From: Ereboglobus sp.
Lineage (GTDB): Bacteria > Verrucomicrobiota > Verrucomicrobiia > Opitutales > Opitutaceae
Length of the DNA stretch: 64,000 nt
Reading direction: 5' to 3'
Assembly (NCBI GenBank): GCA_029974595.1
Contig: JARKRC010000063.1
Coordinates: 1-64,000 of the forward strand
Shown: positions 10,707-18,555 of the stretch, in pieces
How positions within the stretch are numbered: position 1 is the first letter of the stretch
How the letters are laid out: every line of letters starts with the position of its first letter
Notes under the pieces: generated by a model
The model's input: only the letters and a program-made list of their open reading frames with translations
Database searches by the model: none
Told to the model about the DNA's origin: nothing
Made by a program: the position numbers and the translations under genes

Positions 10707-11582
10707 ATGCAACTGATCGACGGCAACCAAATCGCACAGGCCATCATCGCCGAACTCAAAACCGAAGTCTCCGCCATCAACGGACGCAAGCCCTGCATCG
10801 CCCTCGTGCGCGTGGGCGACGATGCGGCTTCGATTTCCTACGTTCGCAAAAAGGAAAAAACATCGCAGGAAATCGGCATCACCAGCCGCGTCATTCTGCC
10901 GCCCGTCACGATTTCACAGGACGAAATCTTCGCGCTCATCGACCAACTCAATGCCGACCTCGCGGTGGACGGCATCCTCGTGCAATCGCCCCTCCCCAAG
11001 CACATCGACGAAGTCGCCGTGTTCCGCCGTGTCTCGCCCGAAAAGGACGTGGACGGCTTCAACACCATCAACCTCGGCAAAGTCGCCCAGGAAGACCCGA
11101 CCGGCTTCGTGGCCTGCACGCCCGCGGGCATCATGGAAATGCTCGCCCGCTCCGGCGTTGATCTCAAGGGCAGGCACGTTGTCGTCCTTGGCCGCTCGCT
11201 CATCGTGGGCAAGCCCGTCGCGCTCCTTGCCCTCCAGAAAAAAGCCGGCGCCAACGGCACCGTGACCATCTGCCACTCGCAGACCGCCAACCTCCCCGCC
11301 ATCACGCGCCAGGCCGACGTGTTGATTGCCGCCATTGGCCGCGCCGAATTCGTCACCGCCGACATGGTCAAGCCCGGCGCCGTCGTGATCGACGTCGGCA
11401 TCAATCGCGTGCCCGATGCGACGAAAAAAACCGGCTACCGCCTGACTGGCGACGTCGCCTTCCAGACCGTCGCCCCGCTTTGCAGCCAGATCACGCCCGT
11501 TCCCGGCGGCGTCGGCCCCATGACCGTCGCCATGCTCATGAGCAACACCGTGAAAGCCTGGCGGCAGTCCGGCAAAAGATAG
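10707..11582 (+). CDS. folD: Bifunctional methylenetetrahydrofolate dehydrogenase/cyclohydrolase
   Basis: FolD (291 aa) interconverts 5,10-methylene-THF and 10-formyl-THF with NADP, supplying one-carbon units in the cytoplasm. The YVRKKEK segment contains the catalytic Lys, LVQSPLPKH is the folate-binding signature, and [16 protein letters not shown] plus [14 protein letters not shown] are the cofactor and C-terminal signatures. The length is normal. It follows the SH3-protein gene by 25 bp on the same strand. Confidence 0.97.
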   Translation: MQLIDGNQIAQAIIAELKTEVSAINGRKPCIALVRVGDDAASISYVRKKEKTSQEIGITSRVILPPVTISQDEIFALIDQLNADLAVDGILVQSPLPKHIDEVAVFRRVSPEKDVDGFNTINLGKVAQEDPTGFVACTPAGIMEMLARSGVDLKGRHVVVLGRSLIVGKPVALLALQKKAGANGTVTICHSQTANLPAITRQADVLIAAIGRAEFVTADMVKPGAVVIDVGINRVPDATKKTGYRLTGDVAFQTVAPLCSQITPVPGGVGPMTVAMLMSNTVKAWRQSGKR

Positions 11583-11633
11583 ACGGCGCCCGCCGCCTCG
11601 CCCCGGTTAAAGACGGCCGCAATCCGCAAGCCG

Positions 11634-12788
11634 ATGACTTCCTCATCCCAGGATAAAATTCTCATCGTCGATGACCAGCCGGTCAACGTCCAGCTGCTCA
11701 GGCGCAAGCTCGAACGCGAAGGCCTCGGCGTCGAGACGGCGTCCTCCGGGCAGGAAGCGCTCGATCTGGTGGCAAGGGAGCAGCCCGTCCTGATCCTGAT
11801 CGACGTCATGATGCCCGACATGGACGGCATCGAGGTGTGCCGCCGCTTGCAGGCGTCCGAGGCCACGCGGGCCATCCCTGTTATTTTTGTCACGGCTCGC
11901 GGCGCCCGCGAACACAAGATCGAGGGCCTTTCGGTGGGCGCGGTCGATTATATAACCAAGCCGGTCGATCTCGACGAAATGGTCGCGCGCGTGCGCACGC
12001 AGCTTCGCCTCGTAAGCATCAATCGCGAGATGGTGGACTTGCAAAAACGCCTCGATGAATCGCGCCGCGCGGCGCTGATCGGCGCGGTTACGCAGGGCAT
12101 CGCGCACAATCTCAACAACCTCCTCGCCGTCGTTCTCGGTTATGTCGACCTGATAAAAATCCAGCACAACAAACCCGAGCTCGTGAAGAACAACGCGGCC
12201 AATGTCGAGAAAGCCGTGAAGCGCATCGCCGGCGTGATCAAACAGCTCAACCTGCTCGTCGTGCAAACCCGTCCGCCGGCGAGCCGCGTTTCGCTGCAGC
12301 AGCTCCTCGACAACAGCATCGCGCGCTATCAGGCCGCCTTTGAAATCACCGCGCCGGTGACGGTCACAAACCCGCTCGGCGACCTCGAAGTCGAGGTGCA
12401 CGTCGAATCCTTTGAGGATATTTTGAGCAAATTGCTGATCAATGCATGGGAGAGCTACGGCCCCGCCAATGCCCCGGCGGACGCCGCGGCTGACAACGCC
12501 GTCGGCGCTTCGCGGCCCATCGAGCTGCGCACCGGCGCGGCCAGGTCGCCGGTCGGAGCGGAGGCGTTTGCGATTTTTATCGAGGATCGCGGACGCGGCA
12601 TCGCTCCGGAAATCCGCGACCATATGTTTGAGCCCTTTGTGAGCACAAAGCAGTACGTCGGCGTCGGCATGGGCCTGAGCATTGCGCGCCACACGCTGCG
12701 TACGCTCGGCGGCGACTTGACCGTGGCCGACCGTGAGGGCGGCGGCGTGACGGCGACTCTCATTTGTCCCGTGGAACAGAAAAAATGA
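11634..12788 (+). CDS. Response regulator-histidine kinase hybrid (REC-HisKA-HATPase)
   Basis: A 384-aa signalling protein with the receiver at the N-terminus. REC spans about 8-125, with phospho-acceptor Asp57 (LILIDVMMPDMDG) and Lys109 (YITKP). A coiled-coil segment follows, then a HisKA-like block with His158 in GIAHNLNNLL. The ATPase domain has an N-box (KLLINAWESY), G1 DRGRGIAPE and G2 GVGMGLSIARHTL. There is no membrane or input domain, so it probably receives phosphate from, or reports to, a separate kinase. The AHNLNN form of the H-box is typical of REC-first, NtrB-like kinases. No output DNA-binding domain is present. Confidence 0.9.
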   Translation: MTSSSQDKILIVDDQPVNVQLLRRKLEREGLGVETASSGQEALDLVAREQPVLILIDVMMPDMDGIEVCRRLQASEATRAIPVIFVTARGAREHKIEGLSVGAVDYITKPVDLDEMVARVRTQLRLVSINREMVDLQKRLDESRRAALIGAVTQGIAHNLNNLLAVVLGYVDLIKIQHNKPELVKNNAANVEKAVKRIAGVIKQLNLLVVQTRPPASRVSLQQLLDNSIARYQAAFEITAPVTVTNPLGDLEVEVHVESFEDILSKLLINAWESYGPANAPADAAADNAVGASRPIELRTGAARSPVGAEAFAIFIEDRGRGIAPEIRDHMFEPFVSTKQYVGVGMGLSIARHTLRTLGGDLTVADREGGGVTATLICPVEQKK

Positions 12789-12882
12789 CACGCGCCCCGG
12801 GCTGCGCGTCATCTGCAGGCGGATGGGAGGGAAATTCTGTTTGCGATTGTTTTTATAAGGCGGCCATACAACTTTTGCGCGC

Positions 12883-13176
12883 ATGGCGCTAAACCAGACC
12901 GAGCAGCGGATATACGATTACGTGCGGGAGAATCCCGAGGAAAAACATTTTTGGGAGCACAAGGTTCGCAGCGTCGCCGCCGCGCATGCGGACGACTTCA
13001 CCGCAGCCGCCGCGCTGGACATGGAGCTGCGCGCGTATGTCATCGAGCGGGCGAGCGCGACAAAACAACTCGCGGACGCGCCCGTCCGCATGAGCATGCG
13101 CGGTCTGGCCGAATATCTAATACGCACATGGACAACCCCGCGGCCCAAAAAGAAAGCAGCGCCTGGATCGGATTGA
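12883..13176 (+). CDS. Hypothetical protein, 97 aa
   Basis: A small mainly helical protein (MALNQTEQRIYDYVRENPEE at the start, basic PRPKKKAAPGSD at the end). I do not recognise a family. The composition and codon use match the genome, and it follows the hybrid kinase on the same strand after ~95 bp. It may be a DNA- or protein-binding accessory factor, but nothing in the sequence shows this. Confidence 0.6.
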   Translation: MALNQTEQRIYDYVRENPEEKHFWEHKVRSVAAAHADDFTAAAALDMELRAYVIERASATKQLADAPVRMSMRGLAEYLIRTWTTPRPKKKAAPGSD

Positions 13177-13259
13177 TCATGGCTGCCATACTTGCATTTC
13201 CGTTTTGTTTTTATATTAACCGCCGCGAGGGAAAGGCTGTCCGGTTTTGCCCGGAATAA
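13128..13259 (+). CDS. Candidate 43-aa single-pass membrane peptide
   Basis: A short ORF overlaps the 3' end of the preceding gene by 49 bp in another frame. It encodes a polar N-terminus, one strong hydrophobic helix (AWIGLIMAAILAFPFCFYI) and a basic tail (NRREGK). Overlapping small membrane proteins are common, but there is no RBS of note and no homology evidence, so it stays tentative. Confidence 0.35.
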   Translation: MDNPAAQKESSAWIGLIMAAILAFPFCFYINRREGKAVRFCPE

Positions 13260-13262
13260 ATC

Positions 13263-13352
13263 ATGCCCAAAAGATCAAGCGGACTCGTCGTAAATATTAT
13301 TTCAAAACTCGTGATGTCTATTTTTCAGGACGATGCCGAAGATTCGCGGTGA
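13263..13352 (+). CDS. Candidate 29-aa ORF
   Basis: An ATG 3 bp after the previous small ORF opens a frame of 29 codons (starting MPKRSSGLVV, ending AEDSR). The close spacing is the only argument for translation. I cannot assign a function. Confidence 0.2.
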   Translation: MPKRSSGLVVNIISKLVMSIFQDDAEDSR

Positions 13353-13447
13353 GTGTTTGAATCGGTTTTGATTAAAACATAAATAATTGTTTACCATATT
13401 CTTGTGGTTGATTAGTCTTGCATCTCCTGCATCAAGGGGTGCAGGGA
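13353..13447. other. AT-rich leader region before the tandem RNA elements
   Basis: This part is much richer in A/T than its surroundings (for example TTGATTAAAACATAAATAATT) and ends in a weak hairpin, CCTGCA...TGCAGG. It could hold the promoter for the downstream structured elements, but I cannot place -35/-10 boxes with confidence. Confidence 0.3.
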
Positions 13448-13625
13448 TTCAAACGCCCGTTTGAAGAATTTCAAAAAATTTCCGGATTTTTTTGAAACAT
13501 TTTTGGGATGTTTGCGTCTTACATGGCGTAGGTAGTTCAGATTTCTCCCGCATAGCGGGAGATTTGGGGTAACAAAGAAAGCAATGGGCGGTCCGCTTAG
13601 GGGTAGGCGGGCCGCCCTCTTTTTT
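13448..13625 (+). ncRNA. Candidate structured RNA, copy A of a tandem pair
   Basis: This is the first of two tandem units about 267 bp apart. It has three stem-loops: TTCAAACG/CGTTTGAA at 13448-13465, CTCCCGC-ATA-GCGGGAG at 13545-13561, and a 10-bp GC stem at 13587-13616 followed by a T-run. A 97-bp core (13514-13610) is identical to copy B. Stem 1 differs in its loop between copies but keeps its pairing, and stem 3 differs by U-G here versus U-A in copy B, again keeping the pair. That favours a selected RNA structure, though a dispersed REP-like DNA repeat is the main alternative. Orientation is inferred from the T-tract. Confidence 0.5.
13587..13625 (+). terminator. Rho-independent-type terminator of copy A
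   Basis: GGCGGTCCGC pairs with GCGGGCCGCC (one U-G wobble) around a 10-nt loop, followed by CTCTTTTTT. This is a strong intrinsic terminator shape on the plus strand. Confidence 0.65.
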
Positions 13626-13715
13626 GCATGGATATTCTGAATGACGAAAAGACGGGAAATGCGTTCGGCTTTATGCGGAAGTTTGCGCGGATTGAAGGCA
13701 GCCCGGATACGGCGA

Positions 13716-13890
13716 TCAAACGGATGGTTTGAAGCCGGAAAAAATAATTGGATTTTTTTTGAAGCATTTTTGGGTGCTTGCGTCTTACATGGCGTAGGTA
13801 GTTCAGATTTCTCCCGCATAGCGGGAGATTTGGGGTAACAAAGAAAGCAATGGGCGGTCCGCTTAGGGGTAGGCGGACCGCCTCCTTTTT
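13716..13890 (+). ncRNA. Candidate structured RNA, copy B of a tandem pair
   Basis: The second unit repeats the three-stem plan: TCAAAC/GTTTGA at 13716-13732, CTCCCGC-ATA-GCGGGAG at 13811-13827, and the terminator-like stem at 13853-13882 followed by TTTTT. The 97-bp core at 13780-13876 is identical to copy A. It ends about 100 bp before the start of the PIN-PhoH gene, so it could be an attenuating leader of that gene or an independent small RNA. The 90 bp between the two units shows no similarity to the stretch before copy A. Confidence 0.5.
13853..13890 (+). terminator. Rho-independent-type terminator of copy B
   Basis: GGCGGTCCGC pairs perfectly with GCGGACCGCC, followed by TCCTTTTT. It lies upstream of the PhoH-type gene and would stop read-through into it unless conditionally disrupted. 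Confidence 0.65.
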
Positions 13891-13987
13891 ATACTCATGG
13901 CGGCGGAAAAAAACAGCCGGGGAACACGGGATAGTATTGGACAAAGCGGGAATGCTGTGCTGGGTTATTCACATCTTATCCACACCA

Positions 13988-15580
13988 ATGGAAAGCCTGA
14001 GCCGGGCCAACGCCCACAAATCGCAACTGCTCAAGGAATCCAAGGCGAAGGTGAAAACCTTCGTTCTGGATACCAACGTCCTCCTTCACGATCCACAGTC
14101 GATCTTCAAGTTTGAGGACAACAACCTCGTCATCCCCGTGGAGGTTTTGGAGGAGTTGGATACCATCAAGACTGAACAGTCCACCGAGCGCGGCCGCAAT
14201 GCGCGGCGTGTGCACCGGATATTGCAGGAGCTGCTGCCCGATTCGCACGCGATGCTGGAAGGCGTGCGCCTGCGCAACGGCGGGACGCTTTCCGTCATCA
14301 TAAATTACTATCTCGTGGACCAGCATTTTTCGGGGTCGAACCCGGCGATGCTGCGCTTGCAGGCGGTGCTTCCGGATTTATCCAAGAAGGACAACCGCAT
14401 CATAGCCTGCGCCCTGTATGTGCAGGAGCAGTTTCCGCCTCCGGTCATCCTCGTGACGAAGGATGTGAACGTGCAGCTCAAGGCGCGCGCCGTCGGCCTG
14501 GAGTCGCAGGATTATCTCAACGACAAGGTGCCCGCCGCCGACGCCGAGGCGCGCGAGGGCGCATACCGCGAGATTCCCGCCACCGTATATGAAATGCAGC
14601 GTTTTTGCTCGGAGGGCTTTTTTGCCCTTGAGGGCGGGGGCTCCAAGGGTCTTGCGCTCAACGACTATGTGCTCCTGCGTTCCGATGTCGGCAAAACCAT
14701 GCCGGCCCGTGTGGCGAGTATGGATGCAAGCAACGGCTCGTGCGTGCTGGGGCGTTTGAGAATTCCCGAAAGCGTGCGCGCGCCGGGCGGCATTCCGATC
14801 CGGCCTCGCAACCTTGAACAGCAGTTTCTGATCGACGCCCTGCTCGACGACTCGATCTCGGTCGTCACCTGCTTCGGCAAAGCCGGCACGGGCAAGACGC
14901 TGCTTTCGATTGCCTGCGCGCTGTATCAAACGCAGGAAGGCCACGGCGCGCTCCAGTCGCGCTACGACGGCGTTTCCATTTCGCGCCCCGTCATCGCCGT
15001 GGGAAAGGAAATCGGTTTCCTGCCAGGCGCGATCGAGGAGAAAATGAGGCCGTGGCTGCAGCCGTATTTCGACGCGCTCGAAGTGTTGATTCCCTCAAAG
15101 CCGCCGAAGGAGGCTCAATTTGCCGAGAAAAAAGTCTCGAAGAAAAAGAAGGCGAAGCACGAAGCCGCCATGCGCGCGATGGAAGCCGCACCGATGTCCC
15201 AGGCCTCAAGTCACGCCGGCGGCGGAAACGGCACGGGAATAATAAAACCCTACGAACGCCTGATTCGCAGCGGCATGGTTGAAATCGAGGCGCTGTGTTT
15301 CATCCGCGGACGCTCGATTGCGCGGCGCTTTTTCATATTGGACGAGGCGCAGCAGCTCACGCCGCACGAGGTGAAGACGGTGATCACGCGCATCGCCGAG
15401 GGCTCGAAGATCGTATTGATTGGCGACCCCGCACAGATTGACAATCCCTATGTCGATTCGCGCAGCAACGGCCTTGTATATTGCCACAACAGGATGCGCG
15501 GCCAGTCGCTCGCAGCCCACGTCACGCTCGCAAAAGGCGAGCGCTCCAAACTCGCCGAGCTGGCTGCGGATTTGCTGTGA
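13988..15580 (+). CDS. PIN-domain and PhoH-type ATPase fusion (YlaK/PhoH2-like)
   Basis: A 530-aa protein combining an N-terminal PIN nuclease-like domain (TFVLDTNVLLHDP, acidic EVLEELD, later KDNRI and LVTKDVN) with a C-terminal PhoH ATPase. Walker A is GKAGTGKT and Walker B is FFILDEAQQ, followed by LIGDPAQIDN. PhoH2-type proteins are RNA helicase/RNases. Between the Walker motifs lies an unusual basic insert (EKKVSKKKKAKHEAAMRAME, then a Gly/Ser-rich tract). The ATG at 13988 begins at a charged helix; an in-frame ATG at 13952 is possible. Copy B of the tandem element lies just upstream. Confidence 0.9.
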   Translation: MESLSRANAHKSQLLKESKAKVKTFVLDTNVLLHDPQSIFKFEDNNLVIPVEVLEELDTIKTEQSTERGRNARRVHRILQELLPDSHAMLEGVRLRNGGTLSVIINYYLVDQHFSGSNPAMLRLQAVLPDLSKKDNRIIACALYVQEQFPPPVILVTKDVNVQLKARAVGLESQDYLNDKVPAADAEAREGAYREIPATVYEMQRFCSEGFFALEGGGSKGLALNDYVLLRSDVGKTMPARVASMDASNGSCVLGRLRIPESVRAPGGIPIRPRNLEQQFLIDALLDDSISVVTCFGKAGTGKTLLSIACALYQTQEGHGALQSRYDGVSISRPVIAVGKEIGFLPGAIEEKMRPWLQPYFDALEVLIPSKPPKEAQFAEKKVSKKKKAKHEAAMRAMEAAPMSQASSHAGGGNGTGIIKPYERLIRSGMVEIEALCFIRGRSIARRFFILDEAQQLTPHEVKTVITRIAEGSKIVLIGDPAQIDNPYVDSRSNGLVYCHNRMRGQSLAAHVTLAKGERSKLAELAADLL

Positions 15581-15616
15581 AATTACCGGGGAGGTTGCTG
15601 TCCTTTCGATTTACGT

Positions 15617-15648
15617 CGATTTAAGTCGATTCATATCGACTTAAATCG
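15617..15648. terminator. Palindromic TTAAGTCGA repeat between convergent genes
   Basis: CGATTTAAGTCGAT at 15617-15630 pairs perfectly with ATCGACTTAAATCG at 15635-15648 around a 4-nt TCAT loop, with another related word just to the left. It sits between the 3' ends of phoH (plus) and the AAA+ gene (minus), so it can serve as a bidirectional terminator. A related palindrome occupies the same kind of position at 58538-58557. Confidence 0.55.
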
Positions 15649-15670
15649 TATCCGCGCGCCTTCCCCCGCC

Positions 15671-17836
15671 TCAGAACCCGATACGGCGGCGCGTTGACGA
15701 ATAGCGTGTGTGCCCCTTCGCGAGGCTTTCGCGCTCAAGTGCGTCGAGGCGGTCCGCATTTGTCGTGTTTTCGCCGAGATAATAAAGACTCTGGCGCACG
15801 GTGCGGAAGTCGCCGGGCGAAAGATCGGGGATTTTTTCCAGCCGCGCGGCTTCTCCGCTCGTGAGCGGGACGCCGAACATGCGTCCGAAAAAGTGCTTTT
15901 TACTCGCATCGTCCAGGTGCGCAAATTCCAGCTTGAAAGTGAAACGCCGCAGCGATGCCGGATCAAGGTTGTCCGAGAAGTTCGTCGCGGCGATCAGCAC
16001 GCCGCCGAAGTTTTCCATCTGTTGCAGCAGTTCGTTGACCTGCGTGACTTCCCAACTGCGCTGCGCGCCTTCGCGGGATTGCATGAGACCATCGATTTCG
16101 TCGAGAAACAGGATCGCATTCTCGGCTTTTGCCTGACGGAACGCATCGGTGATGTTCTGCTCCGTTCCGCCGACCCACATCGAGAGCAAGTCGCTCCCCA
16201 TTTTGACGATAACCTTTGTGTCGAGTGTTTTGCCCAGAAACTTAACAAACTCGGTCTTGCCCGTTCCGGGCGCGCCGTGCAGCAGGATGTTCATGCGGGG
16301 CCGGTCGGGCGGGGCGGATGGCGCTTCCGTTTGAAAACGTCGGATGGCCTCCACGATGTGCGCGAGCGGGACGCCGCTTTTCATATTCAGCCCTTCCAGC
16401 GAATAATCCTTTGCGGGCATCAGGCTGTCGTCGGGTTTTATGCCCAGCAACTCGCAATGCGGCTCCATGAGTTTTGCGATCATGGCAGGCGCGTCTTCTT
16501 TGGTCGGCGCAAAATTGGCGACATTGCGCAACGCCAGAGCGATGCCGCCGGCGCTGGTCTGGTAGCGGCGGGCAAACTCGGCCAGCGCATCATCGTCGAA
16601 CAACGCGTCCACTTTATGCAGACGGACGCTGTTTTTCCAGATGGTCGTCCGTTGCGCGGAGGTCAGCTTCTCGAAGTGGATGGAATAATCGAAACGCCGG
16701 CGGCTGGATTCGTCGATTGCTCGGGCAGGCGTGTTGGTGATCCACACCGTCGGGGTTTTTATGGTGTCGAGCACGGTGTTGAACTGGCCTTTGTTCCAGC
16801 TCAGTAAATCGTCCGCCTCATCCACAACCAGCAGGCTTCGTGTGCGGTCAACCTTCATGTCGCTAATCTGCAAAGCGGCCAGCCGCGCCATCTTCGGATC
16901 GATTTTGGATTCCTCTTTTTCTCTGTCGGTCCGCACGATGTCATAACAATCCAACTCAAGCTCTCGCGCCAGACTGCGGGCAAAGCTGGTTTTGCCCGTG
17001 CCGGGCGCGCCGTAGAGCAGGATGTTGAGACCGTGCTCCAGTTTGCGGGCGACAATCATGTTTTTCAGAACAGCCCCGTGCTCCGATGCAAGTTTCCCGA
17101 AAAATTCCCACGGCAGCGTTTCATCCTGATATTTTTTGAAATACCGGCTTTCCAGCGGCGTATCATCGGTTCCGTCAAAAAAGCCAACCAAGGAATTGTT
17201 GAGACGAATGTCTTCACTGATGCAACCGAAGCGTCTCAATTTTTCCGAATCCGACATAGCCTTGCGAACTTCGTTGACATTGCAATTCAGGCACTTGGCG
17301 ACAAAAATTAACTTCTGGATGGCACTGAGTATGCGCTCCGGTTCGGGAGTCTCCAAAACATGGGCCCTCACAAGATAGTGAACGAGCAAGATGTCGCGCT
17401 CTAGGTCGGAAAGGCAAAGTGTCACCTGTAATTCTTCCAGCCGTTGTTGCAGGATGTCTTTCATGTCGGAATCATCGCTGGGCTTCATGCACATGGCCTT
17501 TTCGAGCAGTTGCACAAGGATGTCCTTGACTGTCTTTCGCGGTAGCCTTTGCCACGCATTATAAAACATATCGACTATATTAAAATTAAAGCTGGCTGGA
17601 TCGAGGCGATCATCCTCTTTCGAGTTGCCTCGTAGCTTTATTTTTTGAAGCTCCTCTTGATCGAAGGTTCTCCTGAAGGGCGGCAAGGCATCCTCCCATA
17701 TGATTACATCTCTCAAAATCTTGAATACATCATCATCATAAATATCTTCATCATGATTGCGAATGAAATTGATGAAAAATTCGAGGCCCTTCCACTTGGC
17801 GAATCCTTCTTTTCCCTCATAACGATATGTGCCCAT
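15671..17836 (-). CDS. Double AAA+ ATPase
   Basis: A 721-aa protein with two AAA+ modules after an unrecognised ~250-residue N-terminal region. Module 1 has Walker A GAPGTGKT (276-283), Walker B LLVVDEADD, sensor ITNTP and SSRRRFD as arginine finger. Module 2 has Walker A at 521-528, Walker B ILFLDEID (Asp579/Glu580), a pore-like MWVGG and LRRFTF. Both modules look catalytically intact. The start at 17836 has AAAGGAG five bases upstream, one of the clearest Shine-Dalgarno sites here. It lies 71 bp downstream of the exonuclease gene and probably forms an operon with it. The substrate is unknown; the context suggests nucleic-acid or stress-related remodelling (inference). Confidence 0.85.
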   Translation of the reverse strand: MGTYRYEGKEGFAKWKGLEFFINFIRNHDEDIYDDDVFKILRDVIIWEDALPPFRRTFDQEELQKIKLRGNSKEDDRLDPASFNFNIVDMFYNAWQRLPRKTVKDILVQLLEKAMCMKPSDDSDMKDILQQRLEELQVTLCLSDLERDILLVHYLVRAHVLETPEPERILSAIQKLIFVAKCLNCNVNEVRKAMSDSEKLRRFGCISEDIRLNNSLVGFFDGTDDTPLESRYFKKYQDETLPWEFFGKLASEHGAVLKNMIVARKLEHGLNILLYGAPGTGKTSFARSLARELELDCYDIVRTDREKEESKIDPKMARLAALQISDMKVDRTRSLLVVDEADDLLSWNKGQFNTVLDTIKTPTVWITNTPARAIDESSRRRFDYSIHFEKLTSAQRTTIWKNSVRLHKVDALFDDDALAEFARRYQTSAGGIALALRNVANFAPTKEDAPAMIAKLMEPHCELLGIKPDDSLMPAKDYSLEGLNMKSGVPLAHIVEAIRRFQTEAPSAPPDRPRMNILLHGAPGTGKTEFVKFLGKTLDTKVIVKMGSDLLSMWVGGTEQNITDAFRQAKAENAILFLDEIDGLMQSREGAQRSWEVTQVNELLQQMENFGGVLIAATNFSDNLDPASLRRFTFKLEFAHLDDASKKHFFGRMFGVPLTSGEAARLEKIPDLSPGDFRTVRQSLYYLGENTTNADRLDALERESLAKGHTRYSSTRRRIGF

Positions 17837-17907
17837 AAAAACTCCTTTTAGTGCTATTAAACGTCTCTGTGTGATTTGTGTTTTAGTGATGAACGTGGGT
17901 GACTTTC

Positions 17908-18474
17908 TTAAATCGCATTCCGCTCCGGCAGGATGGTTTCCTGTATGAAAGGCGCGGGGTCTCCGATTTCGCGGAGCATCCGGTGAAACACCTCCGCGAG
18001 CAGGAGCGTGTCGGCGAGCGCGTCGTGGCGATTCGCAGGCAGCGGAATGCCGTAATGCGCGGCGACAGCGTCGAGGCTGCGCCCACGTCCCGAATGCAAG
18101 GCCCGCGAAAGCGCCAGCGTGTCCAAATAGCGGACGGCGCGCGGCGCGGGCATCGGACGCAGCCGTCCAGCGCAGATTTTCAGGAAACGCATGTCGAAAC
18201 GCGCCGCATTGTGCGCGACGAGCACGCCGTCGCCCCCAAACTCGAAAAACGCCGGCAGCGCTTCATACAGCGGAGGCGCGCTGGCGGCGGCCTCCGCAGT
18301 GACGCCCGTGAGCTGCGTGATTTCCCCCGGCACGGGCAGGTGGGGGCGGACGAGCGTGCAGAACCGCGCATCCGTGACAGCCCGCCCGTCGCTGCGCAGG
18401 GCGGCGATCTGGATGATCGCATCGCGATTGCGGTTGCAGCCGGTTGTTTCAAGGTCGAAGAGAACGTATGTCAT
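17908..18474 (-). CDS. DnaQ-like DEDDh 3'-5' exonuclease
   Basis: A 188-aa stand-alone exonuclease of the DnaQ/RNase T superfamily. The four acidic residues and the His are in place: Asp7 and Glu9 in FDLETTG, Asp94 in HNAARFD, His150 and Asp155 in HDALADT. It could process DNA or RNA 3' ends. Downstream on the same strand is the double AAA+ ATPase; upstream, divergent, is a WYL regulator across a perfect palindrome. The ATG at 18474 directly precedes the first beta strand and was preferred over one at 18501. Confidence 0.92.
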   Translation of the reverse strand: MTYVLFDLETTGCNRNRDAIIQIAALRSDGRAVTDARFCTLVRPHLPVPGEITQLTGVTAEAAASAPPLYEALPAFFEFGGDGVLVAHNAARFDMRFLKICAGRLRPMPAPRAVRYLDTLALSRALHSGRGRSLDAVAAHYGIPLPANRHDALADTLLLAEVFHRMLREIGDPAPFIQETILPERNAI

Positions 18475-18512
18475 GATGATGTGTGCTGGTTGATTTCGCA
18501 ATCATGACAGAT

Positions 18513-18539
18513 AATGATGGACACGGCGTGTCCATCATT
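18513..18539. promoter_or_regulatory. Perfect 27-bp palindrome, likely operator
   Basis: AATGATGGACAC (18513-18524) and GTGTCCATCATT (18528-18539) are exact reverse complements separated by GGC. The site lies in the 81-bp gap between the divergent exonuclease and WYL-regulator starts. Its position and symmetry fit an operator for the WYL protein controlling both directions. Binding itself is inferred. Confidence 0.75.
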
Positions 18540-18555
18540 TTGGTGTAGCCTGCAA

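Noticed and set aside
13514-13610. Possible tRNA in the tandem element (a 5-bp stem with 7-nt loop after GGTAGTTCAG)
   Set aside because: There is no acceptor or T-arm, and the loop lacks U33, so it is not a tRNA.
13412-13944. Minus-strand ORFs of 115-135 codons across the tandem element
   Set aside because: They are nearly identical to each other only because they cross the repeated core; they contain no domain and run through terminator stems.
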